From: Mycolicibacterium sp. HK-90
GTDB taxonomy: Bacteria; Actinomycetota; Actinomycetes; Mycobacteriales; Mycobacteriaceae
DNA: 64,000 nt
Assembly: GCF_030486405.1 (NCBI RefSeq)
Contig: NZ_CP129613.1
Span: forward strand, 62,001 to 126,000
Reading direction: 5' to 3'
The notes below the pieces were generated by a model. That model saw nothing but the letters and a program-made list of their open reading frames with translations, did no database searches and was not told the DNA's origin. The translations under genes were made by a program, and so were the position numbers. Of this stretch, positions 55,201-63,247 are shown one piece after another (position 1 is the stretch's first letter; the number at the start of each line of letters is the position of its first letter).

Positions 55201-56752
55201 TGCCGCGGTGGCCGAGGCCGGCCCCGACCTTCCCGACGAGGCGGGTGTCTACCTGCCGTTTCGCTCCGGCCGCAAGTTTTCCGCCGCACTGCTCGGGGAC
55301 GAGCTGGTGATCAAAGGGGCGCCCGAGGTGGTGCTGGGTGCCTGCGGTGAACTCGCCCCCGCCGTCGGCCGCACGGTCGACGAGATGGCGCGCAACGGCT
55401 TGAGGGTGCTCGCGGTGGCCCGCCGCCCGGTGACCGGGGCCGCACGTCGTCGGGCGGACGCCGATCGACTCGCCGAACTGTGCACCCGGCAACTGGAGTT
55501 CGTCGGGCTGCTCGGCCTTTCCGATACGCCGCGCCCCGAGTCGGCGAATGTGTTGACGGCGTTGCGGCGCAACGGCATCGGGGTTCGCCTGATCACCGGC
55601 GACCACCCGGTCACGGCCAAGGCGATCGCCGCGGAGCTGGGCCTGCCGGTGACGGAAGAGCAGGTGATGAGCGGTGAGGAATGGGTGTCGATGCCGCGCC
55701 GCAGCCAGGAACGGGCGGTCCGGGAACGGCGGGTGTTCGCGCGGATGTCACCCGAGCACAAGGTGCAGATCGTGCAGACCCTGGAACGCACCGGGCAGGT
55801 CTGCGCCATGGTGGGCGACGGCGCCAACGACGCCGCCGCCATCCGGGCGGCCACCGTGGGAATCGGGGTCGCCGCCCGCGGCAGCGACCCGGCGCGCAGC
55901 TCGGCCGACGTCCTGCTGCTCGACGGGCGGATCGGCTCACTGACCGATGCGCTGGACGAAGGACACCAGCTGTGGCGGCGGGTCCAGGCCGCAGTTGCGG
56001 TACTGCTCGGCGGTAACGCGGGCGAAGTGGCGTTCTCCATCGTGGGCAGCGCGCTCACCGGCCGGTCCCCGCTCAACACGCGGCAGCTGTTGCTGGTCAA
56101 CATGATGACCGACGCGCTTCCCGCCGCGGCGCTGGCGGTGAGTCCGGCGACGCGGGCGATGGGCGGCGCCGGGCACGGACCCGATCAGAGCGAGCTGTGG
56201 CGCCAAGTCGCGATCCGTGGTGTCGCGACAGCGGGCGCGGCCACCGGTGCGTGGCTGTCCGCGGGATTCCCGGTGGCGCCGCGGCGCGCCTCCACCGTGG
56301 CACTGGTGGCTCTGGTCTCGACCCAGCTGGCCCAAACCCTGATCGACTCTCACAGCCCGCTGGTGATCGCCACCGCCGCCGGATCGCTGGTGTCGTTGGG
56401 GGCGGCGATCAGTACGCCCGGGGTCAGCCAGCTGCTGGGTTGCACCCCGCTCGACCCGCTCGGATGGGCCCAGGCGCTCGGCGCGGCCGGTGTGGCCACG
56501 GGTATCGCCGCAGTGGCGCCGAGACTGGTGCCCAGGCTCGCCCAGGCTGGGCCGCCGTCGTCTCGGTCGTCGGCTCAGTCGTCGATGTCGAGCACACCGC
56601 AGCGCCACAGCACCGCGTACAGCTCACGCAACGGCAGAACCAAGACGCGGGACACGGCGTCGGTCAACGGATCGGACGGTGCGCCGGAGCCGGAAGTTCT
56701 CACGCCTCTGACGCTGCGAAGTCGACATCTCCAGAAATCGAAGACGACGTGA
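52289..56752 (+). CDS. ctpH: large cation-transporting P-type ATPase, CtpH-type
   Basis: The product is 1487 residues (about 1539 for M. tuberculosis CtpH). A non-catalytic N-terminal extension of about 600 residues holds degenerate metal-binding-like domains and hydrophobic segments. The ATPase core has the actuator motif TGES at 766-769, the phosphorylated Asp923 in DKTGT, and GDGAND at 1176-1181. Membrane helices flank the core, and a Ser/Thr-rich tail follows. Transported ion unknown. GTG start coupled to the upstream 150-aa gene. CtpI is a close alternative. Confidence 0.85.
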   Translation: MIGALGRMVHGAAELAAAPLGQFASPVQTVLAAATEMVGGAPTRRSWRGNGRCWIEVRGLQTDDGRRIGTRVLREIRKQAGVRAAQLNYPLSRVIVEVDDTDPDAADLPALCEAVSTAEAAAPLPDRAPRPTDLPGDGILFALKGVAAAANGIGVGVATVGRTLMLPRLPVGLMAAVTAVDYQPKVRALVEDRLGPQAADAALSLGAATVYALTQAPAAVAVEFLRHLSQLAEVSAAAKAWQVHEPRLAAQAECTTNPPVTPRPCALPDGVVERHAERCGRAQAVAAASIGVLTRQVGTAATAAVVTAPKAARNSREAFASTLGRGVAERFGVLPLQPGALRLLDRVDAVVVDPRVLVTDELRVGQFRDVAESDRAEVWQWARAQLEAGALTVGWHRVAPEAAGTARNGKTRGRVLVRNSNDPLAHNVLAEIRRAGAQAVSLDIDQLGDLRSSFDDLYQVDDNMDSALAGAVDSLQRDGRTVAVLSADAVRALGAADLAVGVLRPGAEAGMPWHADVLTGDLASAWRLLHAMPAARRASERGVELATGSTLLGALLMVPGVRGRGPGPVTAGAAAGLVSGYWLAHRALLDPAPKATAVEDWHAMTPEQVRARLAELAESAEDSAPEPRDVPWHRNLMPRQLGELATALRGELSDPLTPVLAVGSAASAMLGSPVDAVLVGSVLTGNAILAATQQVRAERLLRRLLAVQDPPARRVVGRGDGDDLESVAAGRLRPGDVIEVRPGEVVPADARILEALDAEADEAALTGESLPVPKQVAATPGAVLAERHCMLYATTTLVAGTARAVVTEVGDATQARRAADLGPDAGPTVGLQAQLRELTNRAVPYSLAGGALVSGLGLLRNLPLRSAVASGVAVAVAAVPEGLPLVATLAQQASARRLTRAGALVRSPRSVEALGRVDVVCFDKTGTLSENRLRVSQVRTVGSGASEPQVLDCAARATPPKNGTHYEHATDAAVAEAGPDLPDEAGVYLPFRSGRKFSAALLGDELVIKGAPEVVLGACGELAPAVGRTVDEMARNGLRVLAVARRPVTGAARRRADADRLAELCTRQLEFVGLLGLSDTPRPESANVLTALRRNGIGVRLITGDHPVTAKAIAAELGLPVTEEQVMSGEEWVSMPRRSQERAVRERRVFARMSPEHKVQIVQTLERTGQVCAMVGDGANDAAAIRAATVGIGVAARGSDPARSSADVLLLDGRIGSLTDALDEGHQLWRRVQAAVAVLLGGNAGEVAFSIVGSALTGRSPLNTRQLLLVNMMTDALPAAALAVSPATRAMGGAGHGPDQSELWRQVAIRGVATAGAATGAWLSAGFPVAPRRASTVALVALVSTQLAQTLIDSHSPLVIATAAGSLVSLGAAISTPGVSQLLGCTPLDPLGWAQALGAAGVATGIAAVAPRLVPRLAQAGPPSSRSSAQSSMSSTPQRHSTAYSSRNGRTKTRDTASVNGSDGAPEPEVLTPLTLRSRHLQKSKTT

Positions 56753-56766
56753 CGGAAAGGTGACCA

Positions 56767-57039
56767 ATGGCGGAAAACTCGAAGCAAGCCAAGGGCCACC
56801 GCGAGGCGGTGCATGCCGTGCGGGATGCGCGCGGGTTTGCCGTGACGCTGCCGGGGGTGGGCCGGGTGAAGGTGCCCCATCCCGAACAACTGGCCTACTA
56901 CGGCGCGCTGGGGATCCTGGCCGCCGTGGAGATCATCGACTGGCCGGTCGCGGTCGTGCTCGGGGCCGGGCACCTGCTGATGCAGAACGAACACAACCGG
57001 GTGGTCGAGCAGGTTGGCGAGGCGCTGGAGGACGCCTGA
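56767..57039 (+). CDS. conserved small protein downstream of ctpH
   Basis: The product is 90 residues. It has a basic and polar N-terminus, then LAYYGALGILAAVEIIDWPVAVVLGAGHLL, a hydrophobic stretch of about 28 residues (probably membrane-associated), and an acidic end. The EIIDWPVAVVLGAGH motif mirrors VEWPVLLATGGAAL of the 150-aa protein before ctpH, suggesting related small subunits on both sides of the pump gene. It corresponds to Rv0424c by position. ATG with GAAAGG upstream. Confidence 0.82.
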   Translation: MAENSKQAKGHREAVHAVRDARGFAVTLPGVGRVKVPHPEQLAYYGALGILAAVEIIDWPVAVVLGAGHLLMQNEHNRVVEQVGEALEDA

Positions 57040-57050
57040 CCCCGCGGGAT

Positions 57051-57851
57051 CTAACCGAGAAGGGTTGACCGCAGGGCGGCGACGGTCTCCGGCGGCACCC
57101 CGGCTGCCTCGACGAATCCGCCGACCGAGCCGTAGTGCTGCACCAGCTTGTCCCTGGCCGCCGCGAGGTAGTCCTCGTGAACCCCGAGCACTTCGTCGGT
57201 CAGTCGCGCCTCGGCGTAGGTGACCATTTCCGGCGCGTCCTGGGCCCGGGCCCGCACCGAATCCATGATCCGGTTGCGCAGGGATGGGATGGCACCGTTG
57301 CTGGCCAGGAAATCGGCGATGATCAGGTCACGGTCGACGCCGACGGTCTCCAGCACGGTGGCCACGGTGAAGCCGGTCCGGTCCTTGCCGGCGAAGCAGT
57401 GCGCGATCACCGGACGTTCCTGTGCCAGTAGGGAAATCACCTCGCGCACGGCGGCATGCGCACCCGGCAGCGTCGGGAACTCTTCGTACACCTCGGTCAT
57501 GTACCGCCGCGCCGCGGTGGCGACGTCCTCGCCCTCGGCGGATTCCGACATCACCCGCTGGAAAGTGTTCTCGTGCGGCGCGTCCTGGGTGGAACCGTCG
57601 TCGGGGTGGAACGGCAACAGGTGCACGGCCACCCCGTTGGGCACCTGCCCGGAACCCTGCCGCTGCACCTCCTGGTGCGATCGGAGGTCGGCGACGTCGG
57701 TGATGCCGAGCCGACGGAACACGGCTCGGCCGTCATCCGAGAGCTGGCTGAGCTGACTGGAGCGGTACAGCAGCCCCGGCCGGATCGCGGTCTGGCCCGC
57801 GACGTCCCGAAAGTTCCACGCCCCCGACAGTTCCCCCAGCTCGACGGTCAC
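57051..57851 (-). CDS. ptpB: PtpB-type secreted protein tyrosine phosphatase
   Basis: The product is 266 residues (276 in M. tuberculosis MptpB) with the P-loop HCFAGKDRTG, catalytic Cys152 and Arg158, and the conserved GITDVADLRS segment. PtpB proteins act on phosphotyrosine, phosphoserine and phosphoinositides; in M. tuberculosis it is a secreted effector without a classical signal peptide. The GTG at 57851 shares one base with the upstream acyl-CoA dehydrogenase stop, as in the Rv0154c-Rv0153c pair. Confidence 0.93.
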   Translation of the reverse strand: MTVELGELSGAWNFRDVAGQTAIRPGLLYRSSQLSQLSDDGRAVFRRLGITDVADLRSHQEVQRQGSGQVPNGVAVHLLPFHPDDGSTQDAPHENTFQRVMSESAEGEDVATAARRYMTEVYEEFPTLPGAHAAVREVISLLAQERPVIAHCFAGKDRTGFTVATVLETVGVDRDLIIADFLASNGAIPSLRNRIMDSVRARAQDAPEMVTYAEARLTDEVLGVHEDYLAAARDKLVQHYGSVGGFVEAAGVPPETVAALRSTLLG

Positions 57852-59101
57852 TACGCAGTCACCGCCGTGCCGGATGGGCGGCATGCCGCCGCGGCCAGCG
57901 GGGATTTCTCGCGGCCCAGTTCGGCCCGCGCGATGGTGCGCATGTGGACCTCGTCGGGCCCGTCGAACAACCGCATCGCGCGGTGCCAGGCATAGAGCCG
58001 GGCCAGCGGGAAGTCGTCGCTGACCCCGGCGGCGCCGTGCACCTGGATGGCGCGGTCGATGACGTTGCAGGCGATCTGCGGGGCCACCGACTTGATCTGG
58101 GAGACCAGCACGTGCGCGGCCTTGTTCCCCTCCTGGTCGATGGTCCAGGCGGCCTTCTCGCACAGCAGCCGGGCCTGATCGATCTCGTTGCGGGACTTGG
58201 CAATCGACTCGCGCACCACACCCTGCTCGGCCAACGGCTTACCGAACGCGATGCGCTTCTGCACCCGGTCGACCATCAGGGCCAGCGCCCGCTCGGCGGC
58301 CCCCAGCGCCCGCATGCAGTGGTGGATACGGCCCGGCCCCAGCCGGGCCTGGGCGATCGCGAAACCGCTGCCTTCCTCATGGAGCAGGTTCTCGACGGGC
58401 ACCCGCACGTTGTCGAACACGATCTCGCAATGTCCGTGCTGATCCTGCCAGCCGAACACCGGCAGCGAGCGCTGGATGTCCACGCCGGGCGTATCGACGG
58501 GCACCAGGATCATCGACTGCTGGGCGTGGCTGGCGGCGTCGGGATTGGTGCGGCCCATCACGATCAGGATCTTGCAGCGCGGGTCGGCCGCACCGGTGAT
58601 CCACCACTTGCGGCCGTTGATCACGTAGTCGGCCCCGTCGCGCAGCATCGTGGTCTCGATGTTGCGCGCATCCGAGGACGCGACCGCGGGCTCGGTCATC
58701 GCGAACGCACTGCGGAACTCGCCGGCCAGCAGCGGCTCGAGCCACCGCTTGCGCTGCTCCTCGTTGGCGAACAGGTGGAGGGTCTCCATGTTCCCGGTGT
58801 CGGGGGCCGCGCAGTTGAGGACCTCGGGAGCGATCTCCATGCTCCAGCCAGAGATCTCGGCCAGCGGCGCGTACTCGAGGTTGGTCAGCCCCGACTCCGA
58901 GGGCAGGAAGAGGTTCCACAATCCCTGCTCGCGGGCCTTGATCTTGAGTTCCTCGACCACCGGCGGCACGGTGTGGTCCTTCGGGCCCTTCTCCTCGCGA
59001 TACGCATGGTACGAGGCTTCGGCCGGAAACACATGTTCCGTCATGAAGTCGGTCAACCGGGAGTGGTAATCAGCCGCCTTGGCCGACAGCGCGAAGTCCA
59101 T
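57851..59101 (-). CDS. fadE2: acyl-CoA dehydrogenase FadE2
   Basis: The product is 416 residues of the acyl-CoA dehydrogenase family. FAD/substrate motifs include FAMTEPAVASSDA near 138-150, WWITGA near 175 and the C-terminal VHGAAGVSDDFPLARLYAWHRAM block. It catalyses the first step of beta-oxidation on an unknown acyl-CoA. ATG at 59101 is preferred over an upstream one that adds 15 residues. Being next to ptpB supports the FadE2 assignment. Confidence 0.92.
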   Translation of the reverse strand: MDFALSAKAADYHSRLTDFMTEHVFPAEASYHAYREEKGPKDHTVPPVVEELKIKAREQGLWNLFLPSESGLTNLEYAPLAEISGWSMEIAPEVLNCAAPDTGNMETLHLFANEEQRKRWLEPLLAGEFRSAFAMTEPAVASSDARNIETTMLRDGADYVINGRKWWITGAADPRCKILIVMGRTNPDAASHAQQSMILVPVDTPGVDIQRSLPVFGWQDQHGHCEIVFDNVRVPVENLLHEEGSGFAIAQARLGPGRIHHCMRALGAAERALALMVDRVQKRIAFGKPLAEQGVVRESIAKSRNEIDQARLLCEKAAWTIDQEGNKAAHVLVSQIKSVAPQIACNVIDRAIQVHGAAGVSDDFPLARLYAWHRAMRLFDGPDEVHMRTIARAELGREKSPLAAAACRPSGTAVTA

Positions 59102-59174
59102 GGCAGCCACGATAGCCACATGGTTAGACAAGTCGAAAGGTGGCATGACCGGAAGCCTCCCGGCCGGGACTCGC

Positions 59175-60380
59175 CTACCGGTCCCGCCCGTTGGTGAGCG
59201 TGCACGCCAGCACCCCGGCCAGCATCGCCAGGCCCATCACGGTGCCGGCCACGGCGGTCCAACCCGCGGCGTCGAAGGCCAGCCCGCCGGCCCAGCCGAT
59301 CACGCTGGAGCCCGCGTAGTAGAAGAGGTTGTACAGCGAGGAGGCCTGGGCCTTGCCGTCACCGGCGGCGACACCCACCCAGCCCGAGGCGACGGCGTGC
59401 GCGCCGAAGAACCCGGCGGTGGCGATCACCAGCCCGATCAGCACCACGGCGATGTTGCCGGCCAGGGTGATCGCGACGCCGGCGATCATGGTGGCGATCG
59501 ATCCGAGCAGCACGGTCTTGCGGCCGAACCGGGTGGCCTCGGCACCGGCCCGCGCCGAGGCCCAGGTGCCGGACAGGTAGGCCACGAACACCAGGCTGAC
59601 CACCGTCTGCGGCAGGCCGAACGGTGCGGCCAGCAGCCGGAATCCGAGGAAGTTGTACATCGCCACGAATCCGCCCATCAGCAGGAACGCCTGGCTGTAG
59701 AGCACCAACTGGCGCGGTGAGCGCAGGTTCTCGGCCAGTCTCCGGGCCAGGTTGCGGCTGCGGGTCGGGGTGAATCCCTGCGCGGGCGGGGCGAGTTTGA
59801 CGAAGGCGAATGCCGACAGGCCGCACAGCACGGCGACCACCAGCACCCCGAATCGCCATCCGGCGAACTCCGCGATCGGCCCGGTGACCAGTCGCCCGGC
59901 CAGGCCGCCGATCGTGGTGCCTGCGACATAGGTGCCCGCGGCGCGGGCGGCATGTCCGGCCTCGATCTCCTCGGTGAGGTAGGCGATGGCGACCGCGGGC
60001 ACACCGCCGAGCATCAACCCTTCGAGGAGCCGGCCCGACAGCAACAGCTCGGCGCTCGGGGCCATCGGCACGATCAGCCCGAGAACCGTTGCCGCGGTGA
60101 TGGATATCGTCATGGCCTGGACGCGGCCGATCCGGTCGGCCAGGGCCGACCACGGGATGACGCCCAGCGCCAGGCCGACGGTGGCCGCCGAGATGGTCAG
60201 CGCGGCGTGGGCAGCGCCGGTGCCCAGGTCGCGGGCGATCAGGGGGAGTACGGCCTGGGGTGAGTACAGCTGGGCGAAGGTGGCGACGCCGGCGCAGAAC
60301 AGCGCGGCCAGCAGGCGCCGGTATTCGGTCGATCCACGCGAATGCCCCGGCCAGGTGACGGAGGTCAGGGAGGCGGACAC
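59175..60380 (-). CDS. MFS efflux transporter
   Basis: The product is 401 residues with twelve predicted transmembrane helices and the MFS motif between helices 2 and 3 (WSALADRIGRVQAM near 76-88). The type resembles drug:H+ antiporters such as the chloramphenicol/YnfM-like group. Substrate not determinable. GTG start at 60380. A LysR gene lies 46 bases upstream on the same strand and is the likely regulator or co-transcribed partner. Confidence 0.9.
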   Translation of the reverse strand: MSASLTSVTWPGHSRGSTEYRRLLAALFCAGVATFAQLYSPQAVLPLIARDLGTGAAHAALTISAATVGLALGVIPWSALADRIGRVQAMTISITAATVLGLIVPMAPSAELLLSGRLLEGLMLGGVPAVAIAYLTEEIEAGHAARAAGTYVAGTTIGGLAGRLVTGPIAEFAGWRFGVLVVAVLCGLSAFAFVKLAPPAQGFTPTRSRNLARRLAENLRSPRQLVLYSQAFLLMGGFVAMYNFLGFRLLAAPFGLPQTVVSLVFVAYLSGTWASARAGAEATRFGRKTVLLGSIATMIAGVAITLAGNIAVVLIGLVIATAGFFGAHAVASGWVGVAAGDGKAQASSLYNLFYYAGSSVIGWAGGLAFDAAGWTAVAGTVMGLAMLAGVLACTLTNGRDR

Positions 60381-60426
60381 TCAGACGACGGTAAGACCCC
60401 GGCAAAGATGTGTCCAATGCATGAAT

Positions 60427-61308
60427 TTAGTCAAAGTCATGAACTTTTTGCATGACAAATTCGGCCAGCCGCGCCGCCGCGGGTGGCAGTTGCCGATCTG
60501 TGGTCCAGGTCAGGCCGATCTGGCGTTTGGCCGAACTCTCCGAGAGCGGCACGTAGGCCGCACCCGGCTCGGCGCGTTCGGTCCGGGGCACCGGAACGAC
60601 GGCCACCCCGAAACCCGCGGCCACCAGGCCCTCCAAGGTCGGGATCTCCATCGCCTCGAACACCACCGGCGGCGCGATCCCGGCCTCGGCCCACAGCTCA
60701 TCGGTGAGCTGGCGCAGCCCGAAATCGGGGGCCAGCGCCACGAACGGCTCGGCGCCGGCGTCGGCCAACCGGATCCGGGACCGCCGGGCGAAGCGATGCT
60801 CGCGGGGCACGGCCAGGCACAACCGCTCCACGTACAGCCCGCGCCAGCGGAAGCCGTCCGGGCGCGGGGAGGTGATCGCCAGATCGGACTCCCCGTTGGC
60901 CAGGCGTTCGACTATCTGATGGGCAGCGCCCTGAAACAGCTCGAAGCGCACCAGCGGGGCCTCGGCCCGGAACCGGCGCAGCAGGTCGGGCACGTACCAG
61001 CCGGCCTGCGAGTGCAGGAAGGCCAGCCGCACGGTCCCGGTGTCGGGATCGCGCAACTCGGCGATTCTCTCTGTGGCGGTTCGGATTTCGGCGACGCTGC
61101 GGCGGGCGTGCTCCAACAGGATGTGGCCGTAGGCGTTGAGTCGCAGTCTCCGGTTCACCCGGTCGAACAGCGGCACCCCCACCTGTTCCTCGAACCGGGC
61201 CAGCGCCCGCGACAGGGTGGGCTGGCTGATGCCGAGTTGAGCTGCGGCATCGGTCACGTGCTCGGTTTCGGCGAGCACCACGAACCACTGCAGCTCGTCC
61301 AGATGCAT
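60427..61308 (-). CDS. LysR-family transcriptional regulator
   Basis: The product is 293 residues. The winged helix-turn-helix is at 1-60 (TDAAAQLGISQPTLSRALARFEEQ), and the periplasmic-binding-like effector domain covers about 90-290. The frame is open far upstream, but the ATG at 61308 gives the exact LysR N-terminus. It precedes the MFS gene on the same strand and faces a response-regulator gene across a gap holding a 19-bp inverted repeat. Confidence 0.93.
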   Translation of the reverse strand: MHLDELQWFVVLAETEHVTDAAAQLGISQPTLSRALARFEEQVGVPLFDRVNRRLRLNAYGHILLEHARRSVAEIRTATERIAELRDPDTGTVRLAFLHSQAGWYVPDLLRRFRAEAPLVRFELFQGAAHQIVERLANGESDLAITSPRPDGFRWRGLYVERLCLAVPREHRFARRSRIRLADAGAEPFVALAPDFGLRQLTDELWAEAGIAPPVVFEAMEIPTLEGLVAAGFGVAVVPVPRTERAEPGAAYVPLSESSAKRQIGLTWTTDRQLPPAAARLAEFVMQKVHDFD

Positions 61309-61324
61309 AGCGCTGACTTTTCCG

Positions 61325-61384
61325 CCGAGCAGACGCAAACTCGTGGTTTGTCGCGGCGTGTCGTGCGAGTTTGCGACTGCTCGG
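61325..61384. repeat. 19-bp imperfect inverted repeat in a divergent promoter region
   Basis: Arms at 61325-61343 and 61366-61384 (CCGAGCAGACGCAAACTCG against its complement with one mismatch) enclose a 22-base loop. It occupies the gap between divergent LysR and response-regulator genes. The CGAGCAGACGCAAA arm recalls short dispersed repeats I remember from mycobacterial intergenic DNA; this needs checking. Confidence 0.75.
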
Positions 61385-61434
61385 GGGGAGAAATCGGCCA
61401 GTACCGGGGATGTCGCTGTGCCATGCTGAGCCGC

Positions 61435-62073
61435 ATGACCGGCAAGGTTCGGGTCGTGGTGGGCGATGACCACCCGATGTTCCGCGACGGTGTGGTGCGC
61501 GCCCTGACCTCCAGCGGCGAGATCGACGTGGTGGCCGAGGCCGACAATGGTGCCGATGCACTGGAAATGATCCGAACCCACCAGCCGCAGGTGGCCCTGC
61601 TGGACTACCGGATGCCGCAACTCGACGGGGCCCAGGTGGCCGCCGCGGTCAGTCGGGACGGGCTGCCCACCCGGGTGTTGCTGGTCTCCGCGCACGACGA
61701 GTCGGCGATCGTCTACACCGCGCTGCAGCAGGGGGCGGCGGGGTTCCTGTCCAAGGAGTCCACCCGCAGCGAGTTGGTGAACGCGGTGCTGTCCTGCGCC
61801 AAGGGCCGCGATGTGATCGACCCGAACCTGGCCGCGGGCCTGGCCGGCGAGATCCGTCGCCGCAACGAACCCGACGCCCCGGTGCTCAGCCCCCGGGAAC
61901 GTGAGGTGCTCGATCTGATCGCCAAGGGGCGGTCCATCCCGGCGATGGCCAAAGAGCTCTACCTCGCCCCGTCGACGGTGAAGACCCATGTACAGCGGCT
62001 GTACGAGAAATTGGGGGTGAGTGACCGGGGCGCGGTGGTCGCGGAGGCGATGCGCCGCAGGCTGTTGGACTGA
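61435..62073 (+). CDS. NarL/FixJ-type response regulator
   Basis: The product is 212 residues. The receiver domain (1-125) has the acidic pair Asp11-Asp12, phospho-acceptor Asp57 in LLDYRMP and a switch Ser/Lys (SAHDES, SKES). The LuxR-type helix-turn-helix is at about 150-200 (LSPREREVLDLIAKG, then STVKTHVQRLYEKL). ATG at 61435 is chosen; 61423 (MLSRM) is possible. It overlaps nothing and is followed one base later by its kinase. Confidence 0.92.
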   Translation: MTGKVRVVVGDDHPMFRDGVVRALTSSGEIDVVAEADNGADALEMIRTHQPQVALLDYRMPQLDGAQVAAAVSRDGLPTRVLLVSAHDESAIVYTALQQGAAGFLSKESTRSELVNAVLSCAKGRDVIDPNLAAGLAGEIRRRNEPDAPVLSPREREVLDLIAKGRSIPAMAKELYLAPSTVKTHVQRLYEKLGVSDRGAVVAEAMRRRLLD

Positions 62074-62074
62074 C

Positions 62075-63241
62075 ATGCCGAACGGGCGCGTCGTCGAGTT
62101 CTTCACCACGCAACCCGTCCGGGTTTCGGCGCTGCTCCGGCTGCCGCTGATCGGCCTGATCGTGGTGCTGGTGTCGGTGTGGGATGTCGACCACTGGCTG
62201 CCCGGCCTGTACGCGGTGATCCTGAGCGGGTACGCGGCCGCCGCGGTGCTGTGGCTGGTGGTGGTGTTCCGGGGGCCGATGCCGCCATGGGCGGAGTGGG
62301 CGTCCACCGCGGTGGACGTACTGGTGCTGGTGGCCCTGTGCGCGGTGTCCGGGGGCGCCACCGCGGCGCTGCTGCCGGTGTTCTTCCTGTTGCCGATATC
62401 CGTTGCGTTCCAGGACCGCCCGGTGCTCACGGCAATCCTGGGCGCCAGTACCGCGCTCGGCTATCTGGCGTTGTGGATCCTGTACTCGAAGCGGGACGAT
62501 CACGTCGGCCTGCCCGACATCGTCTACACGCACGTGGGTTTCCTGGCCTGGCTCGCGGTCGCGTCGGCCGCCTTGTCGTTCGTGCTGGCCCGCCGCTCGG
62601 CGCGGGTGCAGGCGTTGCTGGAGGTGCGCCGCCAGTTGGTGTCGGAATCCACCCGGGCCGAGAACCTGCGCAATGCCGAACTCGCCGAACATCTTCACGA
62701 CGGGCCGCTGCAGACCCTGCTCGCCGCGCGTCTCGACCTCGACGAGATCCGCGAACGCATTCCGGACCCCGAGCTCGACCGCGTGCATGCGGCGCTGCAG
62801 GAGACGGCGGTCGGATTGCGGTCCACCGTGACGGCGCTGCATCCGCAGGTGCTGGCCCAGCTGGGGCTCACCCCGGCGGTGCGGGAACTGTTGCGCCAGT
62901 ACGAGAATCGCCCCGAGGTGACGGTGCGGGCCGACCTGGAGGACGTCGGGCATCCCGATGGGCAGGCGCTGCTCTACCGGGCGGCCCGCGAACTGCTGGC
63001 CAACATCAACAAGCACGCCGGGGCGAGCACGATCTCGGTCGGTCTACACCGCTCGGGGGACCAGGTGGTGTTGAGTGTGGCCGACGACGGCAAGGGGTTC
63101 GATCCGTCGTCGGTGGCCCGGTCGGTCGCCGAGGGGCACATCGGACTGGCCTCACTGCAGGTCCGCATCGAGGCCATGGGCGGCTCGATGGCGATCAGCT
63201 CGGAGGCCGGATACGGTACCCAGGTCCGGGTGACGTTGTAG
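62075..63241 (+). CDS. membrane sensor histidine kinase (HisKA_3 type)
   Basis: The product is 388 residues. About five to six transmembrane helices (residues 18-175) form a membrane sensor without a large outside loop. The dimerisation/phosphoacceptor domain has LHDGPLQ with His208, and the ATPase has ELLANINKHAGA near 305 and VADDGKGF near 330. It pairs with the adjacent response regulator; the signal may be within the membrane, as in DesK-type kinases. The stimulus is unknown. Confidence 0.92.
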   Translation: MPNGRVVEFFTTQPVRVSALLRLPLIGLIVVLVSVWDVDHWLPGLYAVILSGYAAAAVLWLVVVFRGPMPPWAEWASTAVDVLVLVALCAVSGGATAALLPVFFLLPISVAFQDRPVLTAILGASTALGYLALWILYSKRDDHVGLPDIVYTHVGFLAWLAVASAALSFVLARRSARVQALLEVRRQLVSESTRAENLRNAELAEHLHDGPLQTLLAARLDLDEIRERIPDPELDRVHAALQETAVGLRSTVTALHPQVLAQLGLTPAVRELLRQYENRPEVTVRADLEDVGHPDGQALLYRAARELLANINKHAGASTISVGLHRSGDQVVLSVADDGKGFDPSSVARSVAEGHIGLASLQVRIEAMGGSMAISSEAGYGTQVRVTL

Positions 63242-63247
63242 CTCTGG

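Noticed and set aside
59986..61434. Long forward frame ahead of the response regulator
   Set aside because: It is antisense to the MFS and LysR genes; the receiver domain begins at 61435.
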